NCBI RefSeq assembly: GCF_024166365.1
Contig: NC_064819.1
Coordinates: forward strand, 203,385,293 to 203,449,292
Direction of reading: 5' to 3'
Source: Elephas maximus indicus
Lineage: Eukaryota; Chordata; Mammalia; Proboscidea; Elephantidae
Length of the DNA stretch: 64,000 nt
The position numbers and the translations under genes are program-made. How positions within the stretch are numbered: position 1 is the first letter of the stretch; each line of letters starts with the position of its first letter. Shown in pieces: positions 12,916 to 24,310 of the stretch. The notes under the pieces were generated by a model. It saw only the letters and a program-made list of their open reading frames with translations, ran no database searches and had not been told where the DNA came from.

Positions 12916-13718
12916 CTTGTTTATTCAAACCAGGCTCCAATCAAGAGTCATGTTATGTAGATGTTTTATTCGTTTTAATAAAAATTGGGCTTTTTATTGT
13001 CAGTGTTGAGTTGTGCCATATCAGCAAATGAAGGTCCCGAAAGTGTAACTCCATCCACGTCATTAAGATTGACTCTGCTTTGAGGAGGCAGCTCTTCCCC
13101 AGTCGTCTTCTGAGTACCTTCCAACCTGAGGGGCTCATCTTCTGGCACTATATAGACAATGTTCAGCTGCGATTCATAAGGTCTCACTGGCTAATTCTTT
13201 TCAGAAGTAGACTGCCGGGCCCCTCCTCCTAGTCTGTTTTAGTCTGAAAGTTCAGCTGAAACCCATCCACCATGGGTGACCCTGCTGGTATTTGAATATC
13301 AGTTGCATAGCTCCTGGCATCACAGCAACACGCAAGCCTCCACAATACAACAAACTGACACACTTGTGGGGACAGACAATTCCAAATGAGAAAAAATAGT
13401 TGCAAACATCCATTTAATAGTTGGAATGTGGAATGTACGAAGTATGAATCTAGGAAAATTGGAAGTCATCAAAAAATGAAATGGAACTAATAAACATCAA
13501 TATCCTAGGCACTAGTGAGCTGAAATGAGCTGGTATTGGTCATTTTGAATCGGACAGTCGTATGGTCTACTATGCTAGGAATGACACCTTGAAGAGAAAT
13601 GGAGTTGCATTCATCATCAAAAAAAATTTCAAGACCTAGCCTGAAGTACACCGCTGTCAGTGATAGGATAATATCAGTACACCTACAAGGAAGACCAGTT
13701 AATGTAACTGTTGTTTAA

Positions 13719-13970
13719 ATGTATGCATCAACCACTAAGGCCAAAGATGAAGAAATTGAAGATTTTTACCAACTTCTGCAGTCTGAAATTGAGCGAACAT
13801 GCAGTCAGGATGTACTGATAAATACTGGGGATTGGAATGAGAAAGTTGGAAACAAAGAAGGATTGGTAGTTGGAAAATATGGCCTTGGTGATAGAAATGA
13901 TGCCAGAGATGGCATGATAGAATTTTGCAAGATCAACGACTTCTTCATTGCAGATACCTTTTCTCACTAA
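13719..13970 (+). pseudogene. RTE endonuclease domain fragment
   Basis: An 83-residue open stretch of an apurinic-type endonuclease. It contains INTGDWNEKVGNKEG, where the GDWN motif carries a catalytic Asp-Asn pair, followed by GLGDRNDARDGMIEFC. The upstream part at 13430-13718 continues the same domain (MWNV, SELK-like segments) but is frame-broken around 13478 and 13630. Confidence 0.85.
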
Positions 13971-14135
13971 CATAAACGGTGACTATACACATGGACCTCA
14001 CCAGATGAAATACACAGGAATCAAATCTACTACATCTGTGGGGAGAGACAATGGAAAAGCTCAATATCATCAGTCAGGACAAGGCCAGGAGCTGACAGCG
14101 GATCAGACCATCAGTTACTCATATGCAAGTTCAAA

Positions 14136-14640
14136 TTGAAATTGAAGAAAATTAGAACAAGTCCAAGAGAGCCAAAGTACAACCTTGAGTATATCCCACC
14201 TGAATTTAGAGACCATCTCAAAAATAGATTTGATGCGTTAAACACTAATGACCAAAGAGCAGAGAAGTTGTGGAATGACATCAAGGATATCATACATGAA
14301 GAAAGCAAGAGGTCATTAAAAAGACAGGAGAGAAAGAAAAGACCTAAATGGATGTCAGAAGAGACTCTGAAACTTACTTTTGAACTTCAAATAGCTAAAG
14401 CGAAAGGAAAAAATGATGAAGTAAAAGAGTCAAACAGAAGATTTGAAAGGGCTACTCGAGAAGACAAAGTATTATAACGACATGTGCAAAGATCTGGAGA
14501 TAGAAAACCAAAAGGGAAGAACATGCTCAGCATTTCTCCAGCTGAAAGAACTGAAGATAAAATTCAAGCTTCGAGTTGCAATACTGAAGGATTCTATGAG
14601 GAAAATATTAAATGACACAGGAAGCATCAAAAGAAGATAG
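14136..14640 (+). pseudogene. RTE linker region fragment
   Basis: Lysine- and glutamate-rich sequence (YIPPEFRDHLKNRFDALNTN, RQERKKRPKWMSEETLKL) between endonuclease and reverse transcriptase. The frame changes near 14460. Confidence 0.75.
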
Positions 14641-14759
14641 AAGGAATACGCAGAGTCACTATACAAAAAAGAATTGATCTGTGTTCAACTATTTCAGGAG
14701 GTAACATGTGATCAGGAACTAATGGTACTCAAGGAGGAAATCCTGGCTGCACCGAAGGC

Positions 14760-15540
14760 GTTGGCAAAGAACAAGGCTATGGGACTCGACAGAATACCAA
14801 TTGAGCTGTTTCAACAATCAGATGCAGCGCTGTAAGTGCTCACTTGTCTATGCCAAGAAAATTCTGAAGCCAGCTACGTGGCCAACCAACTGGAAGAGAT
14901 CCATATTTGTGCCCATACCAAAGAAAGGTGATCCAACTGAATGTGGAAAATATCGAACAATATCATTAATGTCACAGGTAGGGAAATTTTTGCTGAAGAT
15001 CATTCAAAAGCGACTGTAACAGTATATTGACAGAGAACTGCCAGAAACTCAAGCTGGATTTAGAAAGGACATGGAACCAGGGATAGCATTGCTGATGTCA
15101 CATGGATCCTGGCTGAAAGCAGAGAATACCAGAAAGATTTTTACCTGTGTTTTACTGAGTATGCTGAGGCATTCGACTGTGTGGATCATAACAAATTATG
15201 GATAACATTGTGCAGAATGGGAATTCTGGAAACACTTAATTGTGCTCATGAGGAATCTTACATGGATCAAGAGGCAGTTGTTCTAACAGAAGAAGGGGAT
15301 ACTGCATGATTTAAAGTCGGGAAAGGTATTATGTCAGGGTTGTATCCTTTCACCATACCTAGTCAATCTGTATGCTGAGCAAATAATCTGAGAAATTGGA
15401 CTGCATGAAGAATGGGCATCAAGATTGGAGGAAGACTCATTAACAACCTGCATTAGGCAGATGACAACCTTGCTTGCTGAAAGTGAAGAGGACTTGAAGT
15501 ACTTACTGATGAAGATCAAAGACCACAGCCTTCAGTATAG
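14760..15540 (+). pseudogene. RTE reverse transcriptase remnant, broken at the catalytic YADD
   Basis: TWPTNWKRSIFVPIPKKGDP and CGKYRTISLMSQVGK are the reverse-transcriptase fingers. A further block near 15140-15190 reads FDCVDH. The catalytic box is visible as TAG GCA GAT GAC at 15454-15465: Ala-Asp-Asp is kept but the Tyr codon is a stop, and bases appear missing just after. Not functional. Confidence 0.85.
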
Positions 15541-16245
15541 ATGACACCGCAACATATAGAAAACAGAAATCCTCACAACTGGACTAATGAGCAACATCAT
15601 GATAAATGGAGAAAAGATTGAGGTTGTCAAGGATTCATTTTACTTGGGTCCACAATCGACACCCGTGGAAGCATGGAAGCAGCAGTCAAGAAATCAAAAG
15701 ATGCATTGCATTGGACATATTGGCTGCAAAAGACCTCTTTAAAGTGTTGAAAAGCAAGGATGTCACCTTGAGGACTAAGGTGCGCCTGACCTAATACATG
15801 GTGTTTTCAGTTGCCTCATATGCATATGAAAGCTGGACAGTGAATAAGGAAGACCAAAGAAGAATTGATGCCTTTGAATTGTGGTGTTGGTGAAGAATAT
15901 TGACTATACCATGGACTGCCAAAAGGATGAACAAATCTGTCTCGGAAGAAGTACAACCAGAATGCTCCTTAGAAGCAAGGATGATGAGACTATGTCTCAC
16001 ATACTTTGGACATGTTATCAGGAGGGATCCGTCCCTGGAAAAGGACATCGTGCTTGGTAGAGGGTCAGCAAAAAAGAGGAGGACCCTCAACCGGATGAAT
16101 TGACACAGTGGCTGCAACAGTGGGTTCAAGAATAATAACAATTGTGAGGATGGCTCAGGACTGGGCAGTGTTTCATTCTGTTGTGCATAGGGTCTTTATG
16201 AGTCGGAATCGACTCAGTGGCATCTAACAACAATATTATTAGTGT

Positions 16246-16805
16246 TAGAATTTTTTGTCGAGAAAATATACATAAAAGATATGCCAACTCAATAATTTTT
16301 ACATGTATGATTTAATTTGATTACATTCTTCAAGTTGTGCATCCATTCTCACTGTCCTTTTCGAAATCATTCCACCACCATTAACAAACTCACTGCCCTC
16401 TAAGCAAAAACTTTCCCTGTTCCCTTCTCTCCCACTCCTGGTAACCACTAATAATCTTTGGTTTCTATGTATTTGCTTATTTCATGTAAGTGAGAACATA
16501 CAGTATTTGTCCTTTTACAACTGACTTATTTTGCTCAAAATCATCTACTCAAAGGTTCATACATGTTGGGACATGCATCAGGACTTCATTTCTGTTTATG
16601 GCTGAGTAATATTCCATTGTGTGTATATCCTACTGTTTATCTATTTATCTGTTGGACATTTCGGTTGTTTCTGTCTTTTGGCTCTTGTGAAAAGTGCTGC
16701 TGTGAATATTGGTGTATAGGTTTCTGTTTGCATTCCTGCGTTTACTTCTTCTAGGAATATACCTAGGATTGGGATTGCTGGATCAGATGGTAGTTCTGTG
16801 TTCAA
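16246..16805 (-). repeat. Old L1 3' end, antisense
   Basis: The + strand is the reverse complement of L1 3' sequence: CCCTGTTCCCTTCTCTCCC, GTAATATTCCATTGTGTGTA and a GGATTGGGATTGCTGGATC box in the usual order. Diverged, 5' truncated. Confidence 0.8.
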
Positions 16806-17130
16806 TCAGTGTTAAATTCTTAAAGGTACAGATGAGCTTGCAGATTATACAGTCTCTGTTACACCTATTCAGTGTATTTGCATAATCACGTAAAAACGTA
16901 AATGCATGAACTCGGATGTATTACAGTAAAACTTGTTTCCACAAAGCAGACAGCTGACCTACTGGTTGTAGGTTGCTGACCCCTGCCTGCTGTTTATTAT
17001 CTTGGTTTTTTCCATCTGTTGCTGTGACCGTTCTCAAGTTTTTCATCAGTTAAATAATACTATTTGGTCACAATATTCAACCACCTGTGAATCCATGTAA
17101 CAGTTTTTCTTTGGTCCATTTTGACCCATA

Positions 17131-17321
17131 GCAAAATGAGCACATGCTGTGTGCTGTGCACTCGTAATGGATTATCAGTCGTATTTAATCCTTAAAAGAA
17201 CCCTGGCATGTGCAGGTGATATTATCATCAGTTTGTGGAAGAGAAAATTAAGACTTAGTAACTGGTTAAATAACTTACCAGTGTCACACAGCTAAATGTA
17301 AACACTAGGTCAGAGCCACTT
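17131..17321 (+). repeat. MIR
   Basis: CATGCTGTGTGCTGTGCAC, TTAATCCTTAAAAGAACCC, then AACTTACCAGTGTCACACAG follow the MIR consensus order. Strongly diverged. Confidence 0.7.
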
Positions 17322-18289
17322 TTTGTAAGGTTTATGCTGTATTGCTACACAGATGTGAAAGAGCACCCTCTTTCTAAAAGGCAAGATGTTTGTTTTTCTC
17401 CGTCATGGTCACAGGTGTGTATTAAGAGATTATCAAGAAATGTGTTGGAATCTGACAGAGACCACATGGATTCGTGTTTGCAAATTGGTCTACTGCCAGT
17501 TTCTGAGCCTCTGCCATGTCTCAAATTATGGATGGTAATTTTGTGGTTAAACCTTTGAGGCCCCTACTGCAGCATCCTCACATGCAACTTGAATACATTC
17601 TCATCTTTAGGTTTATTCCTTTTCTTTTCAGGCTTCAGCATTATTTTCGGTTTACTCTTTTGGCAGTGTTCATTGTGGCCTTTCAGTTTGACTGTTTTTC
17701 GTGGTGCCCAGAAAATGTAAAATGTAGTAGTCTTTGATGCAATTTGTTATAAAAGCCAGGAGGTGGCAGTGTTTTCCAAGTGATAATTTAAGGTTACAGT
17801 TTGTGGTAGTTGCTGAAGCTTAACTAGTGTTTGTGAATACTGCTAAAAAGTCAAAGGACCCAAAATATGGATAACGTGGTGTTCTTGTCCATAAAATCAC
17901 TGAGCTAGGGAGAAGTTGCTTCAACTTTTATGATGCATTTTAATAGGAAGCTAGAAATATGACATTTCTGGAAAATAGGATAGCTGCAGTTTTGAACTTT
18001 GCTTTTTATTAGAAAGGAAAGTATGGCAAATTAAACTCATATTGGTGTTTACTTCAGAAACAAGACAAAATATCTGACAAGCCATGTCTTAATATTAGGC
18101 CTTGGCAATGGGTAGATTATTGATATTTAAACTTAAATAGATATAACTTAACTTAGAAATAACCATTTTTCTTGTAGTAAACTTAACATATGTTGTTAAA
18201 AAAAAAAAAATCCAGACTCTACAGAAAGATAGAAGAAATAAATCAAAAAGAAAAGTCACTTTAATGCTAACTCTCTAAATAGAATAATT
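17322..18289. other. Intronic sequence, nothing recognised
   Basis: Short open frames around 17334-17737 have no family resemblance and no splice context. An A12 run is near 18199. No call. Confidence 0.35.
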
Positions 18290-18700
18290 GTTAACGTTTT
18301 AGCAGAAATGGAAAATTTTCTGGAAAATTTAATTTCCCAAAACTGACCCAAGAAGAAATAGAAGTCATATCATAAAGAAATTTATTAGTTTTTTTCAAAA
18401 GTCTACCAAGCAAGCAAAGAAGCAAGTAAGACAGATCTAGATAATTTTCAGATAAGGTGTTCTAAATTGTTTTCCAGCAAAAGAGAGAGAAAGAAATCTC
18501 CCATCTCCCCAATCCATCTAATGAGTCTAGTATAACCTGGGTACCCAAACCAGATAAGGACAGTAAAAGAAAGAAAAATTATAGCGTAATTCTACTTATG
18601 AACATAGATACATAAATTCTAAATGAAATACTGACAACCTAAATTCAAGAGTGTATTTTATATCACGGCTTAATTGAATAAAGGGATGTAATATACATGT
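18290..18700 (+). repeat. Old L1 ORF2 fragment (reverse transcriptase part), sense
   Basis: GGTACCCAAACCAGATAAGG, AATTATAGCGTAATTCTAC and GAACATAGATACATAAATTC in this order match the segment of L1 ORF2 around the PKP/NYRPIS motifs, with heavy decay. Confidence 0.7.
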
Positions 18701-18776
18701 AACAAATTTAACCCTTTTGTGATTGCAGTTACCTCTAGGGACCAAGTATTTTTTCTGCCTCTAAAGATTTATTGGA

Positions 18777-18937
18777 AACCTTGGTGGCATAGTGGTTAAG
18801 TGCTACACCGCTAACCAAAGGGTCGGCAGTTCGAATCCTCCAGGCGCTCCTTGGAAACTCTATGGCACAGTTCTACTGTGTCCTATAGCATCGCTATGAG
18901 TCGGAATCGACTCTATGGCACTGGGTTTGGTTTGGTT
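18777..18937 (+). repeat. AfroSINE (short subtype) with target duplication
   Basis: A complete sense copy: CCTTGGTGGCATAGTGGTTA, GCAGTTCGAATCCTCCAG, GAGTCGGAATCGACTC, tail GGTTTGGTTTGG. Flanks TAAAGATTTATTGGAAA (left, near 18762) and TAAAGGTTTATTGGAAA (right, near 18938) differ by one base. Confidence 0.93.
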
Positions 18938-18953
18938 TAAAGGTTTATTGGAA

Positions 18954-20000
18954 AGCTGCTGCACCACTGACAGTGCGTGCTGCCACGGGACAGCGGCCTT
19001 TACATTGTTTGAAACTGAAGAAACGGGCATGTGCCGCAAATTACTGTTTTTACAGGGCATTATATGAGGTGTCTGAAATTTTGGTTGGAAAATTAGAAAT
19101 TTTGAAAATTTTCATTTGTTACACATACATACCAGTAGATCCTGGTGGAGACTCTGGGATATAATTAGTGGTATTTCATATGTACCATTAAACACTTGGG
19201 GTTGACTTGTAGGAGGGGGTAACAACAACAACAACAGAAATCCACACTACCTACCAAAAATTCAGACACACATAATGATTCAGAGTGCTTCCATTCATGA
19301 AAACACATGGTATCAACAAAAAACACAAACCAGAAAATAACTGGTTCACGGAAGAGTTAAGATGAGGATGTCACCTGGCAGAAGTGCGTGTGGAGGCATC
19401 AGCTGTATATTAAGTTGGGTGATGGGCAAATAGATACTCGTTGTATTACTTTCTGCCTCTTAAGTATCTTATACTCTAGTGCTATGTTTGGCAAGTTTAA
19501 CAGCTTTTCAACTTTAAATATTATCATTTTCATATACTCTTTTTTTGGAGTTTCTTAAACACATTCCCTTTGGAGCCATACAAACCAGTAAGACAGTAAA
19601 ACTAACATTTGCTGTAAGTGTAAACCAACATGAGATGTAGTAAAGCATCCTACATAGCATTTTAATGGATACTGTATTAAGAGGCTTATGAGAAAAAGAC
19701 TGTAAGCTCTTTTACCTTCATATGAAAATAGGTGGCTTTGGAAGGAAAGTTTGAGGCTTGCTAATAATAACTTTTTTTCCCATATCTAGTATTAAAAGAA
19801 TTTGGAATTATGGTTAGATGAGAAGTTTAATATAGATTGAAGGTTGAAATATTGGACTTTATACCATTCATTCACCAAATGATAATTCAGTATCTACTAT
19901 GTGCCAGATTGGGTGCAAGGCCGTGGGAGTATGTAAACTTTCAAGTCAGAGTCTTTGACCTTAAGAAACTCAGAATGAGGTATTGTTAGGTTTTATTAGA
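18954..20000. other. Intronic sequence, two weak repeat traces
   Basis: 19196-19240 ends in (AAC)n like an RTE/SINE tail. 19860-19980 (CATTCACCAAATGATAATTC and onwards) resembles a common ancient mammalian repeat end. The remainder is unassigned. Confidence 0.35.
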
Positions 20001-20010
20001 TATCAAAAAA

Positions 20011-20080
20011 AAAAAAAAAAAAACCCAGTGCCGTCGAGTCGATTCCGACTTATAAAAAAAAAAAAGAAAAAAGACCCTAT
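20011..20080 (-). repeat. Very short 5'-truncated AfroSINE with internal A tract
   Basis: Only the last part of a SINE is present: read on +, an A19 run, CCCAGTGCCGTCGAGTCGAT, then an A-rich tract that interrupts the element before GACCCTAT. The flanks both carry TATTAGATAT (near 19997 and 20081), so the 70 bases look like one insertion. Confidence 0.75.
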
Positions 20081-20233
20081 ATTAGATATTAAGGGTTATC
20101 AATTCAAGTCAGAAGCAGCCGTGTTATAAATAGATATCCAAATGTTTAACTGTATTATTATGATAGCATAAGAGTGGTAAACAATTTGGAATATTTTATC
20201 GCTACTGGAAATCAGTTCCAACCATCTTTCTTA

Positions 20234-20398
20234 CGGAGCCCTGGTGGCTCAGTGGTAAGAGCTTGGCTCCTAACAAAAAGGTTGTCAGTTCGAGTCCATC
20301 AGCCGCTCCTTGAAACCCTGTGGGGCAGTTCTACTGTGTCATACAGGGTTGCTGTGTGTCAGAATCAACTCGATGACAGTGGGTTTGGTTTTGGTTTT
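20234..20398 (+). repeat. AfroSINE (short subtype) with 10-bp target duplication
   Basis: A complete sense copy, GGAGCCCTGGTGGCTCAGTG to GGTTTGGTTTTGG, between exact repeats ATCTTTCTTA at 20224-20233 and 20399-20408. Confidence 0.93.
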
Positions 20399-20935
20399 AT
20401 CTTTCTTATATATAAGTAATTATTTTTCACCTAAACAAAGTTATATGTGTGTTTTTTTTTTTTTTGAGCTTCTCTTAGGTTCAATCAATTCCACTTTAAA
20501 ACTGAGAATAAACTTTACTTAGACAGACCTTTTTTACTTATTGATAGAATTACTTAGCCACGCTTAAAACTCAAGATATGATAGACTTCCAGCTGCTTTG
20601 TAGAAATCAGTTTGTCCATTTCACTGCGTTATCATCCTAGTTATTTTATTTAAAAGAGATACAGTGTGACTAGCCTTAAGAACTCTCTGTTAATATCCAG
20701 TACTACTCTCTTGTTTTACAAGATAGGTAGATAAACTGATTCGCAAGTGAGCCTCTTTTCATACTGCTTAAAAAGTGTGGAGTGTTTCATGTTGTTAGGG
20801 GCTCTCGAGTTGGTTTCGACTATAGCAACTCTATGTACAACAGAATGAAACACTGCCCAGTCCTGTGCCATACTTAAAATCCTTGTTATGCTTGAGCCCA
20901 TTGTTGTAGCCACTGTGCCAATCCATCTCCTTGAG

Positions 20936-21099
20936 AAAAAAAAAAAAACCCGTTGCCATCGAGTGGATTCTGACTCATAGCCACCCTATAGGACAGAGTA
21001 GAACTGCCCCATAGGGTTTCCAAGGAGCCGCTGGTGGATTCAAACTGCTGACTTTTTAGTTAGCAGCCAAATAGTTAACCACTGTGCCACGACAGCTCC
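20936..21099 (-). repeat. AfroSINE (short subtype) nested in RTE
   Basis: An antisense copy with a 13-base A run at its 3' tail, inserted in the RTE 3' region. CTCCTTGAG (ending 20935) and TCTTCTTGAG (21101-21110) flank it as an imperfect target duplication. The SINE is therefore younger than the RTE. Confidence 0.92.
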
Positions 21100-22357
21100 G
21101 TCTTCTTGAGGGTCTTCCTCTTTTTTGCTGACCCTCTACTTTACCAGGCATGATGCCCTTCAGTGACTGGTCCCTTCCAACAAGTCTGAAGTATGTGAGA
21201 TGAAGTATCGCCATCCTTGTTTCTGAGGAGCATTCTGGCTATACTTGTTCCAAGACAGATTTGTTATTCTTCTGGCAGTCCATTCCTCTTCGGCCTTCCT
21301 TATTCCTTGTCTAGCTTTCACATGCTTATGAGGTAATTGAAAACACTGTGACTTCCATCAGGCACACGTTAGACCTTAAAGTGGCGTCTTTGTTTTTTTG
21401 ACACGTTAAAGAGAACTTTTGCAGCAGATTTGCCCAGTGCAATGCGTCCTTTGATTTCTTGACTGTTGCTTCCATGGGCTTTGATTGTGGATCCAAGTAA
21501 AATGAAATTCTTTAGTATTTTCCCTGTAGAATCCTTCAGTATTGCAACTCAAGGCTTGAATTTTTTCTTCAGTTCTTTCAGCTTGAGAATGCCAAGCATG
21601 TTCTTCCTTTTTGGTTTTCTATCTCCAGCTCTTTGCATGTGTCATTATAATAGTTTGTTTTGTCTTCTTATGCTGCACTTTGAAATCTTCTGTTCAGCTC
21701 TTTTCCTTCATCATTTCTTCCTTTTGCTTTAGCTACTCTACATCTAAGAACAAATTTCAGAGTCTCTTCTGACATCCATTTTCATCATTTCTTTCCTTCT
21801 AATCTTTTTAATGACCTCTTGCTTTCTTCATATATGATGTCCTTGATGTCATTCCACAACTCGTCTGGTCTTTGGTCATTAGTGTTCACTGCATCAAATC
21901 TATTTTTGAGATGGTCTCTAAATTCAGGTGGGATATTCTTGAGGTCGTACTTTGGCTCTCATGGACTTGTTCTAATTTTCTTCAACTTCACCTTGAGCTT
22001 GCATATGAGCAGTTGATGATCTGTTCCACAGTTGGCTCCTGGCCTTGTTCTGACTGATAACATTGACCTTTCTCATCGTCTCTTTCCACAGATGTAGTCA
22101 ATTTGAATCCTGTGTATTCTACCTGGCGAGGTCCATATTTATAGTTGCTGTTTATGTTGTTAGAAAAAGGTATTTGTGATGAAAAAGTCCTTGGTCTTGC
22201 AAAATCCTATCATGTGATCTCCAGCGTCGTTTTTGTCACCGAGGCCATGTTTTCCAACTATTGATCCTTCTCTTTTGTTTCCAACTTTCGCATTCCAATC
22301 ACCAGTAATTATCAATGCATCTCGATTGCATGTTTGATCAATTTCAGACTGCAGAAG

Positions 22358-22744
22358 TTAGTAAAAATCATGAATTTCTTCTTCTTTGGCCTTAGTGGCT
22401 GGTGTGTAAATTTGAATAATAGTCCTTTTAACTGGTCTTCCTTGTAAGTGTATGGATATGATCCTGTCACTGACAGTGTCATACTTCAGGATAGTACTTG
22501 AAATGTTCTTTTTGATGATGAACGCGACACCATTCCCCTTCAATTTGTCATTCCCGGCATAGTAGACCATATGATTGTCCAATTCAGAACAGCCAATGCC
22601 AGTACATTTCAGCTCACTAATGCCTAGGATATTGATGTTTATGTATTCCATTTCATTCTTGACGACTTCCAATTTTCCTAGATTCATACTTTGTATATTC
22701 CACATTCCGAATATTAACGTATGTTTGCAACTGTTCCTTCTCAT
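22358..22744 (-). pseudogene. RTE endonuclease N-terminal fragment
   Basis: 128 open codons of the RTE endonuclease (GISELKCTGIGCSELDNHMV, NGVAFIIKKNISSTILKYD, TPATKAKEEEIHDFY). It stops at 22358; homologous sequence continues in other frames to about 22060. It contains the conserved SELK and RIISI(H) segments but not the GDWN catalytic loop in frame. Confidence 0.85.
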
Positions 22745-22905
22745 TTTGAGTCATGTCACATCTACAAACGAAGGTCCTGAGAGCTTGACTCCATCCACGT
22801 TATTAAGGTAGATTCTATTTGAGGAGGCAGCTCTTCCCCAGTTGTGTTTTGAGTGCCTTCCAACCCGGACGGCTTACCTTCCCAACACTGTTCCACTGTT
22901 GTTTT

Positions 22906-24204
22906 CAAGTAAGATGCCCTTTTAAAAAAAGTACTGACTTTCATATTGTATCCTTGATTGAAAAATAGTGAGAGCAGTATTTTCTGAGATTGCTTGCCAG
23001 GTTACTACTTATCTATGAACACTTACTAACTTGTGTTAAACTATTCCCATGACCTCATTTTTAAAATTTAAGTTGCTGAGGCATAGAAACTATTGTCGAT
23101 TTTGAATTAACTTCAAGGCTTATTTGCATTCACAAAGATTTACTTTACCCGTTCTTTCTTGACTTGTTTTTACCCTGTCTATTTCCTTGTATTCTCCCCT
23201 CAGGCAGTGTGTTAGTTTAGGAAGACAAAGTATTAAGTCTGAATCAGTAAGTTTTAGCCTGTTCAGTGGGAAAACTCTTATGTAACACTTAATTTGGCAC
23301 AGTTTCTTAATACAGTTTCTCCTTAAATAATTGCTTTTTGTTGTTTACTCTCAAGGGACATGTATCAGTTAGGATTGGGTTTGGCTGCATGCAACACAAA
23401 TCCACCATTTGAGGGTAGCATAAACAAGATAGAAAATGGTTTTTCTTTCACATTTGTGAAGCCTGGAGGGTTGCTGTGAGTTGGAATTGACTTGATGGCA
23501 ATGGATTTGGGTTTTTTTTTTTTTTTTGGAGTTAAGTGCAGGACTCATAAGGAGATTCATGGTATCAGAGGCCTTATCTCATAGTTTCATAATCTAAAAT
23601 GGCTACTTTAGGTCTAGCTTTCATGTCCAGACTCCAGGCAGAAAAAATGGACAGAAAGGCAGGGAATGTAGGAATATCAGAGTGGCAGAATGTAATGAAG
23701 TTGGAGTACAATTAATACACAGAATTGAATGCTACATGGTCCTATAGAGGTGTTAGAAGTCTTGGTCTGACTTGTCATTATGTTGTATCAGAAACTAAGA
23801 GTGAGAAGAACATGAGCGAATTTTCTTTATTTGGACTCTTGACGTCTTCACTGTTTTTTTAATATAATTTAAATCCTTATAAAGAATACTAGCTTTTAGA
23901 CGTTGTGGCTGCAAGGAACCTTAAAATATAGTTATAATAGTATCGTTACTATTTCCTGATTTTATTTTTGTGGATCAGATAAGCTGAATTACCATTATTT
24001 ATTTTTTAAGATGTGGAAACCCAGTCAAAGAGAGAATATTTTAGGAGGATATGGGTGATGTACATAGTAAAAACCAGGGGTTGTTTTTTTGTTGATATAC
24101 AGAATTACTCTTAGGGTTTTTTTTTTTTCCCCTAATATGGACATTGGAAGATTCTGATTGTGATAAAACAATACTGTGCCAACTCTGTTAGAGCTCCCCA
24201 CACA
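22906..24204. other. Intronic sequence, one SINE tail
   Basis: Mostly unassigned AT-rich DNA; it includes the SINE fragment at 23455-23526. No exon found. Confidence 0.35.
23455..23526 (+). repeat. AfroSINE 3' fragment
   Basis: Only the last about 55 bases plus a T16 tail are present: GGGTTGCTGTGAGTTGGAAT, TTGACTTGATGGCAATGG. 5' truncated. Confidence 0.8.
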
Positions 24205-24310
24205 CACTGGGCTATGAGCTCCATGAGGACAAAAGACTTTGCCTTACTCGTTTTTTTCTCTCCAGAATCTCTGTATAGAAGGTGTTCAGTAAGTGAATAA
24301 TGAATGAATG
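24205..24310 (+). repeat. L2 3' end
   Basis: GAGCTCCATGAGGACAAAAG followed by GGTGTTCAGTAAGTGAATAA and TGAATGAATGG is the typical L2 end. Confidence 0.75.

Larger units (their letters stand above)
13006..16234 (+). mobile_element. RTE-type (BovB-like) LINE, near full length, inactive, 5' end inverted
   Basis: A 3.2-kb non-LTR element. 13006-about 13380 is the element's 5' end in reverse orientation (it matches 22745-22900, which is colinear with its own minus-strand body). From about 13384 the body runs forward: endonuclease region (13384-14100), a charged linker (14136-14640), reverse transcriptase (14760-15540), and a C-terminal region with WCW-like and YFGHVIRRD segments (15860-16103). 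The 3' end reads GAGTCGGAATCGACTCAG then CATCTAACAACAATA. Many frameshifts and stops. Such elements encode an endonuclease/reverse transcriptase for target-primed insertion. It is probably the partner that moved the AfroSINEs, which share this 3' end. Confidence 0.93.
20788..22905 (-). mobile_element. RTE LINE, antisense, with internal deletion and nested SINE
   Basis: The 3' end is at 20788 (TTGTTAGGGGCTCTCGAG) and the 5'-truncated end is near 22905. Order on the - strand: 5' leader (22905-22745), endonuclease with an open 128-residue stretch from ATG 22744 (IFGMWNIQSMNLGKLEV, SELKCTGIG), linker (22000-21560), then a jump near 21520 straight into the C-terminal part. Compared with 13006-16234, about 1.0 kb containing the whole reverse transcriptase core is missing. 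An AfroSINE sits at 20936-21099. Confidence 0.9.

Noticed and set aside
17334-17737. Two overlapping + strand frames
   Set aside because: No family resemblance, no conserved splice sites and ordinary AT-rich intronic composition.
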